Positions 5,409-10,740 of a DNA stretch of 10,740 nucleotides are shown one piece after another; position 1 is the stretch's first letter, and every line of letters starts with the position of its first letter. The translations under genes were made by a program, and so were the position numbers. The DNA comes from Ochromonadaceae sp. CCMP2298. Lineage: Eukaryota > Sar > Synurophyceae > Ochromonadales > Ochromonadaceae. The stretch is from NCBI GenBank assembly GCA_026770595.1, contig MU634694.1:1-10740 (forward strand). The letters are read 5' to 3'. The notes under the pieces were generated by a model. The model was given only the letters and a program-made list of their open reading frames with translations. It made no database searches and had not been told where the DNA came from.

Positions 5409-8400
5409 ATGGCTGAGAAGCTCTCAGGGGGACCTCGAGAAGACGACTTGTTGTTCGAGGCGAGAGTCATCCTAGATGTGGCCGAGAGATGCGCCGCGGG
5501 TTTCATAGAATCGAGCTTCGTTGACGTAATCTTCAAAGAACTGGAGTTCGTGTCCCGCCACTGCCGCCACTCCGACACACTGCCTTCCAGCCTGCGCACT
5601 CGCACTGAGTACCTGCTCTTGGTGGTGAACAGCATCCTCCAAAGGGTAAGGACTGCGTCATCAAGACCGCTCTTGATACATGTTGACCCAAATGCCTCCC
5701 TACCTGTGATTCACATCCCACACATCCCGCACATCCCACACATCCCACAGGGTAGCGCTGAAGACGTGCGGCGAATGGGCGAGGGCTGCATCGGGGGCCT
5801 GCACTTGCTCGCCCTGCACACCCATGACACCTATGAGCGGTCCCTTGTGGAGTCCCACGACAGCGAGAGCGACAGTTTGCTGGGATCCAGTATGGTGGGG
5901 GGGTCGAGTGTGGGTATTGTGGGTAATGTCGGGAACTGGTCCCCAAAAGACCCCGACCCCCAAGACCCCCAAGATGCGCACACAGCATACACACGAGGAG
6001 GCCCGGAGAGCATGCTGGACCCCTGTCGCACGCAGTGGCCTGACATGTGTCTCACCGCACTGTGTGTGGCTGTGGTCAGCATGCTGCAACGCGTGCCCTC
6101 CCTCTGGCCCAAGGTTGGACTAACCCTGGCTGAGTGCGTGGCGGGGGGGCAGTCGGACAGCTGGCAGATGCAGTACCTGTCCATGGGCCTGGTGCATGCT
6201 CTGCTGCTGCACGAGGCGCAGTGCGACGCATTTAAGGCGGAGGGCAACAGCGGGAACAGTGGGGACAGCGGGACCAGCAACAACAGGAGCAACATTACCG
6301 GGCTAGCGAAGGGAGCAGTGCCAGGAGTGGGACCCGGTAGGGCACGCCGCAAACCCCAGTCCCCCTTGGACGCCCCGAAAGACGCAGTCCCCTTACCTAG
6401 CCAGTCCCCTGCGCCCTCTCAGACACAGACGCAGACTGCACGGAGGTCTTCCAAGCCAGACAGTATCCCATATGAGCCCAAGCCCAGGGATGTCAGGGGC
6501 AGGGGCGAGAGGGGCGAGAGGGGCAGGGACAAGGCACGGTCCGGCAAATTGCCAGTGGGGTTGACTGGTGCGGGGGTGGGGGTGGGTGAGGGGGTAGGGG
6601 TGGGTGCGGGGGTGGGGGTGGTGCGCTCTAGTTCCAGTGCGGGCCTGGAGGAGGGCCCAAGACGCGGCCTGCGCTCTCTGCGCTGCGTGGACGACGTCTG
6701 CAAGAGCGGCTACACGCGCACCATCGTGTGGATGCTGCTGCACTGCCGAGCGGCTGTTCGGGGGGTGGCTGCGGAGATTCTGCACATAATGCTGTCCCGA
6801 TCAGTGGGATCGGCGGACAGCAGGCCTGACGCCCGTCCCCTCACGGACCTGTGGGCGTGCTGCGTGGAGCAGGGAATTGTCCCCAAATTGGAGTACATCT
6901 GCCAGGGGACGGTGATCTATCGTGGTCGTGGTCAGGGCACGGACGGGGTTGCGGGGGGGAGGAGTGGGGGTGCAGGCGTGCAGGGTGCGGGTGCGGGTGC
7001 GAAGTTGTGCTTCCCGGAGCAGCACATACGCCACCTCGCACATCGCCTGCTGCAGTGCATCTGCGCCAGGGTGCACGCCGCGCAGGGCCTGTACGCCAGA
7101 CTGGCCAACGCTGTCGTGCACTCGGGCAACTCGAAGCTGCGCATCAACATATTCAGCAGCTTGGTATTCATCTGCGGCCGCGCCCCCGCCATCGGCATCG
7201 GCAGGTAACATGCAATTCCTTACGAATACGCACCGAATTTCTTACTACCTTTTCTCGAATTTACGAATATGAACATTTCGATTGCTCCAATTTTGCGAAT
7301 GCGTTTAATTCCGCACGCTTCGCTCACCCTTGCAGCCGTTTCTGCATAGCCAGCAGCGGCGTCAGCAGCAGCAGCAGCGGCGTGAGCGTGGCCCCGTCCC
7401 TGTGGTCGGACAACGTGTGTCACGAGATGCTGCTGGCTATGCTGAGGGACCACGGCGAGTTCAGCGTGTTGCTGAAGCTTCTAGAACACTTCCTGCAGAG
7501 CGCCACAGCCCACGCCCACACCCCCACCCCAGGCATGTCCACGCAGACACCCACACCTACGCACACACCCCCTCTACGGCTGGAGCGAATGGAGCCCTTG
7601 GTGGTGATCGACGACCGGGGCAGGCGCACGAAGATGGTCTGCCCCCCCGTCCCGGTCGTGGAGAGACACTCGCCATCGCTGGCCGCAGCGCTGCAGGTGA
7701 GGCCCCCTCCCCCTTCCTACCTCCTACCTCCCACCTTCCCTCCCCTCCCCTCTGGCCCCTCCCCCCTCCCCCTCCCCTCCCCTCTCGCTCTGCTTATAAA
7801 ACTGCACCCCATGTTCCCTGCTGCCGAATTTCGCACATTTGCGTATTTGCGGTACTAACTTTTACGACTTTGTGCCATTTTGCCCTCAGAGCGCCTTGGA
7901 GAGGCAGGTGGCCGCGGTGGTAGGTGGGGGGCAGCTGGATATGAATGTGGAGGGAGAGGAGGGGGGGGCGCAGAGGGAGGGCAGGCTGGCGGTCCTGCTG
8001 CTGGATCTGGAGGAAGGGCTGTACCTGCACCTGAGCGGGTCTTACAACATATGGCAGGAGGTAGGCATGCACATGCATATACGCATATACATACGCATAC
8101 ATATGTATACACATACTGTTGCCTGGCGGTGAGGACTCCAAAGCAAGTGGGAATCTCAATGCACACCGGGGGGTGGAGACATCACCCCAGTGAATGACTA
8201 CACATTGTTTACCGAGCCACGCAACAGTGCTATACATTATTATATACACCATTCATGCATACATACATACATACATACATTTACTCATTCGCTACCCCCC
8301 CTCATAACCCCCCCCCAGGTATTCTCCCACATGGCGGATGGGTCTTTTATGCCCCCGCGCATGAGCACAGTGGGTTTAATCGAGGCGCTGCAGATAACGG

Positions 8401-8954
8401 CCCGCTACGGAATGCGGCAGCTGGGCAGGCAGTACTCAGAGGCGCTGGCGACACGCACAGATGTGTCCAACTTCCTACAGGTGAGGGGGGCAGGGGGAGG
8501 GGGGTCGGGGTGTGTGGTGGGCTCAATCGATATGGCTGCTGCAATCCTCCAATCTGCATTCGTCTCTCTTCGTCTCTATTCTCTTACCTCCTTTCTCTCT
8601 TTTCTATCTTCCATCTTTTTCCTCTGTGCCTCTCTCCTCTCCATTGTGCAGATATTCCAGGCCAGTGTGGGTCTATACATCGCAGCACGAGGCGGCGACG
8701 GTGGGGGTAGCAGCGGAGGCGGCAGTGGCAGTGGTGGCGCCAGTGGTCGCGGTGGTAGCAGTAAGATCAAGGTGGCGGTGGTGGAGGTGGAGGAGCCCCC
8801 CTACCTGCACCTGCACCTGGCCCTGCGCTGCACCTCATTCCTGCAGCAGCACCTGGACCGCGTCGTCACCGCGTGGAGGCCCAAGGACGGAGCAGTGGTG
8901 GGCAGGTGTGTGCACCGCACGATCACATGTATGCTGGTGCCGCCGCAGACGTAG
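5409..8954 (+). CDS. unrecognised ~895-aa protein, probably helical repeats
   Basis: Exons that join in frame: 5409-5645, 5751-7204, 7336-7696, 7890-8060, 8319-8480, 8652-8954 (TAG). The 105-nt gap at 5646-5750 is open in frame, so it is an intron or an optional 35-residue insert. I do not recognise the family. Residues 1-80, 95-115, 205-245, 385-565, 585-625 and 690-895 are rich in Leu/Ala amphipathic stretches such as HLAHRLLQCICARVHAAQGL and EMLLAMLRDHGEFSVLLKLL, which look like HEAT/ARM-type helical repeats. Between them, about 245-380 is Gly/Ser/Pro/Arg-rich and probably disordered, and exon 6 holds a Gly/Ser-rich insert. No signal peptide or membrane span is evident, suggesting a soluble scaffold or adaptor. 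Four of the five junctions are phase 0. Exon boundaries within the low-complexity part (6240-6660) could hide another intron. Confidence 0.75.
5646..5750 (+). other. in-frame 105-nt intron or optional coding segment
   Basis: It starts GTAAGG and ends CCCACAG, both good splice sites, and is exactly 35 codons with no in-frame stop. If kept it encodes a run containing HIPHIPHIPHIPQ from a CACATCCCACACATCCC repeat, which does not look like folded protein. The hexamer AGGGTA occurs at both borders (5643-5648 and 5749-5754). I favour an intron. Confidence 0.65.
8258..8280 (+). repeat. CATA tetranucleotide microsatellite
   Basis: About six CATA copies in intron 4 (8061-8318) of the 895-aa gene. The same intron carries irregular CATATACGCATA units at 8075-8110. 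Confidence 0.85.
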
Positions 8955-9621
8955 CCCGCTACACACCGCACATCCCACACCACGTTCCACACCCCACACC
9001 CCACACGCCACACCCCACATTCCATACCTACCTTATATGGAATCCCAAGAGTTGGGATTAGTTTGCTTGCCATAAATTAGTGTTATGAAATAGAATGCTG
9101 ACTCTACTGCTACTGCTACTACTACGCCTGCGCCCACGCCTGTGGGAGGGCACAACGGCCCCCCGCCATCATGTTTACATGAATTTCCACATGAAATATA
9201 TTATTTACAACAGAATATAGAATATATATATAACCCCAGCTGGGATGGGTGGTTGTCACACCCCCCACACCAGTTTCGATGACGCCAACAAATCAGGCTC
9301 TTGGGAAATGTTTATGATGTACGATGTAGCGCTAGTGTTGTTAATTGTTCTGCTTTGTGTAATGAAGGACAGAAATATCGGGGCATAGGCTTTCATTCCC
9401 TCTTACACTGTTACAGTTTGTTTTACTATATCCAGATATCTAGGAGCTGGTGTTATTGCAAACGCTGCTCGGGATTAGCAATCAAAATGATAAATATACG
9501 TATAGTACAACAACTGTACGGTACAGATAGTTAACAACAGTATCATGTTTTTGCTCTTGACTAGCACGTGCACCACTAGTGGCTCGTCTTCGTCTTCTGA
9601 GCAGACATCATAAGGAACAGA
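8955..9621. other. convergent spacer and 3' regions
   Basis: This 667-bp interval lies between two convergent genes. It begins with a CACACC/CCCACA-rich stretch (8961-9023), then a perfect hairpin (9041-9059), a CTACTG trinucleotide run (9104-9125) and AT-rich DNA with TATATATATA near 9220-9230. A 10-bp palindrome CCCAGCTGGG lies at 9235-9244. From about 9060 on the base composition is clearly more AT-rich than to the left. I see no tRNA, snRNA or supported ORF. Confidence 0.6.
9041..9059 (+). terminator. perfect 8-bp hairpin after the stop codon
   Basis: AATCCCAA and TTGGGATT form a perfect inverted repeat around a GAG loop, 87 bp after the stop of the 895-aa gene. It probably lies in the 3' UTR and may affect 3' end formation or mRNA stability; eukaryotic genes do not use it as a bacterial-type terminator. 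Structure is seen; the role is inference. Confidence 0.4.
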
Positions 9622-10015
9622 TTACTTCTTGCCCTTGCCCTTCACCACAGCTGAAGGTTCGCCCCCTTTCTTAGGGGGAGGAGCCTCCATCGCCTTGGGA
9701 GGAGGACCCTTGGGTGCCTTGGGGCCGCCAGCGCCGGCCTTGGGCTTCTTCTTTGCCCCACCAGCATCGCCTTTGCAGAATGAATGCTTGAATCAGTCCA
9801 TTGGTTCAAAATTTCTTCATGTGCTTGTCTATAATTGAGTGAATAGGTATCTGCGCAAACTTCTTCATGCAGTTTATTGTAATTGAACGAAATGTCTTAC
9901 CTGCTACGGCAGTCTTGCTATTGGCCGCAGAACGAAATCTCGCGTGGGGCATGAACGCCGAGACATTAACGGCCAAGACGACAAGGAGGATGCAGATTAA
10001 GAGGAAGGAGTTCAT
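9622..10015 (-). CDS. small Lys/Pro-rich protein with bipartite plastid presequence
   Basis: Two exons, 10015-9901 and 9770-9622, joined across a 130-nt GT-AG intron (donor GTAAGA, acceptor CAAAG), encode 87 residues. Residues 1-20 form a clear signal peptide (MNSFLLICILLVVLAVNVSA). The next residues are FMPHARFRSAANSK: Phe at +1, Pro at +3, then basic and Ser/Ala-rich. This matches the ASAFAP-type bipartite signal that takes proteins into complex red plastids of heterokonts and cryptophytes. The remaining part, from about residue 35 on, is Lys/Pro/Gly/Ala-rich, ends KGKGKK, and has no membrane span, so a basic, largely unstructured plastid protein is suggested. I do not recognise a family. 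ATG 10015 is chosen because it puts the hydrophobic core immediately after the start. Codon use is less GC-biased than in BLMH. A missing third exon is possible. Confidence 0.75.
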
Positions 10016-10242
10016 GATGTGCGTCTTGATCAACTCTGGAACACGATTCTTGGTCTCGCACTTCTCGCGAGGCCCTCAACTGCAACACTGCAAGGAGCGG
10101 AGCAATCCCTGGAATCGGCATTCCGCTGTCTGATGTCTCTTTTTTTTTGTTAGGAATACTTCGACAACGATAATACGTTCCCAATAACAATAGTTCGTTT
10201 ACCGTATTATTGTTGTTACCCAATCTCATCTAGTTTATCATC
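10016..10242. promoter_or_regulatory. upstream region of the plastid-protein gene
   Basis: This AT-rich interval precedes the minus-strand plastid-protein gene and possibly a plus-strand gene starting near 10243. It contains a T run (10139-10148) and a long near-perfect inverted repeat (10164-10177 with 10203-10216). Promoter role is inferred from position. Confidence 0.4.
10164..10216. repeat. 14-bp near-perfect inverted repeat
   Basis: ACAACGATAATACG (10164-10177) pairs with CGTATTATTGTTGT (10203-10216) with one mismatch, around a 25-base spacer. It could be a cruciform, a binding site for a dimeric factor, or part of an RNA leader. Confidence 0.7.
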
Positions 10243-10446
10243 ATGAAAAGGTTGCTTTCTTTCTTCGGCGATCACCCTGAAGCCACTCTTGTTGCTCGTC
10301 TGGCACTGAACAACGTGCGTTCATCGACTTCGTCTTGTCGCTGAGGCGCTGAATCCAGGCATTGGGTGCGAGTTGAGCATGCTGTCTTGCACGAAGCGAT
10401 TTAATCAAGGACGTGTTTATTCACTGCGATTTTGTAGCGTCGTGGG

Positions 10447-10474
10447 CTACCGGTACAGCAGTCTGTACGGGTAG
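10447..10474. repeat. 12-bp hairpin with 4-base loop
   Basis: CTACCGGTACAG and CTGTACGGGTAG pair at 11 of 12 positions around the loop CAGT. Tight loop and long stem make it a candidate structured RNA element or cruciform. Confidence 0.7.
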
Positions 10475-10646
10475 GGGTAGTCAACGCGTCTTAAATCCAT
10501 CGCTCCACGATGATTTTGTATGAAGTCTCTTTCGAAACCCGCAAAGTAATTGGGTGCCTCCAGTAATTACACAAACACATAAAGGTCCCTAGTTTTGAGA
10601 TTTTTCTGGGGAAAAGGCCGTCCGCCTCCCCCATTCCTCAGACAGC

Positions 10647-10682
10647 TCCAACCTCATGCCTTAGGTCTGGCTGGAGGTTGGA
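10647..10682. repeat. 9-bp plus 3-bp hairpin
   Basis: TCCAACCTC (10647-10655) pairs perfectly with GAGGTTGGA (10674-10682). After a two-by-two internal loop, GCC (10658-10660) pairs with GGC (10669-10671), leaving an eight-base loop. The layered pairing is typical of a structured RNA, but no family is recognised. Confidence 0.7.
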
Positions 10683-10740
10683 TCATGGAGTTCTGGCACT
10701 TTGAATTTCAAATTGTCTGGAATTCATGCCTCACGGTGGT

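Larger units (their letters stand above)
10217..10740. other. right-end region without a supported gene
   Basis: A short plus-strand ORF at 10243-10344 (33 aa, MKRLLSFFGDHPEATLVARL...) could be a first exon, since GTGCGT at 10315 is a possible donor in phase 0, but nothing confirms it. The region otherwise holds two strong hairpins (10447-10474 and 10647-10682). No tRNA T-arm, snRNA signature or long ORF is visible, and the next gene may lie beyond the edge. Confidence 0.4.

Noticed and set aside
6393-7211. Minus-strand and alternative-frame ORFs across the 895-aa gene
   Set aside because: GC-rich DNA lacks stops in many frames; these are Arg/Pro/His-rich and disagree with the splice-consistent plus-strand frame.
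9301-9534. 77-codon plus-strand frame in the convergent spacer
   Set aside because: No ATG at its start, odd Cys/Tyr-rich composition, AT-rich DNA and no similarity I know.
8955-10740. tRNA or spliceosomal snRNA genes in the spacers
   Set aside because: I looked for T-arm GGTTCGA-type boxes and U2/U6-like core sequences on both strands and found none convincing.

Overview
The window is nuclear DNA from a eukaryote, most likely an alga with a secondary red plastid (ochrophyte/stramenopile grade; a cryptophyte is not excluded). The genes are split by many short GT-AG introns. The two recognised proteins, an SND3/PHO88-family ER protein and bleomycin hydrolase, are eukaryotic. The small gene near the right end begins with a signal peptide followed by a Phe at the cleavage point (SA|FMP), the usual heterokont/cryptophyte plastid-targeting pattern. 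I cannot name the species. Exon coordinates below come from reading frame continuity, splice consensus and family similarity, with no transcript evidence.

Layout: (1) 1-1465, minus strand: SND3/PHO88-like membrane protein, three exons seen, 3' end lost at the left edge. (2) 1466-1902: shared upstream region of two divergent genes. (3) 1903-4540, plus strand: complete nine-exon bleomycin hydrolase gene, 466 aa, with the Cys/His/Asn catalytic residues. (4) 4541-5408: gene-poor, low-complexity spacer with a purine-rich repeat, a CCTACA/CCCACA hexamer tract and two short possible coding pieces. (5) 5409-8954, plus strand: about 895 aa unrecognised, probably helical-repeat protein in five or six exons. 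(6) 8955-9621: 3' region and convergent spacer, more AT-rich, with a perfect hairpin. (7) 9622-10015, minus strand: two-exon gene for an 87-aa probable plastid protein. (8) 10016-10740: AT-rich upstream region with several strong inverted repeats and no supported gene.

The genes do not form an evident pathway. SND3/BLMH are head-to-head and could share a promoter; the 895-aa gene and the plastid-protein gene are tail-to-tail.

The most unusual feature is in the bleomycin hydrolase introns. Five of eight (introns 2, 3, 6, 7, 8) hold a degenerate copy of the neighbouring exon edge, 8 to 26 bp long. Introns 3, 4, 6 and 7 are also built from a common minisatellite with a near-constant 33-bp period (core CCTATTAAACCC). 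Together these suggest introns gained or enlarged by local tandem duplication. Introns of the other three genes do not show it clearly.
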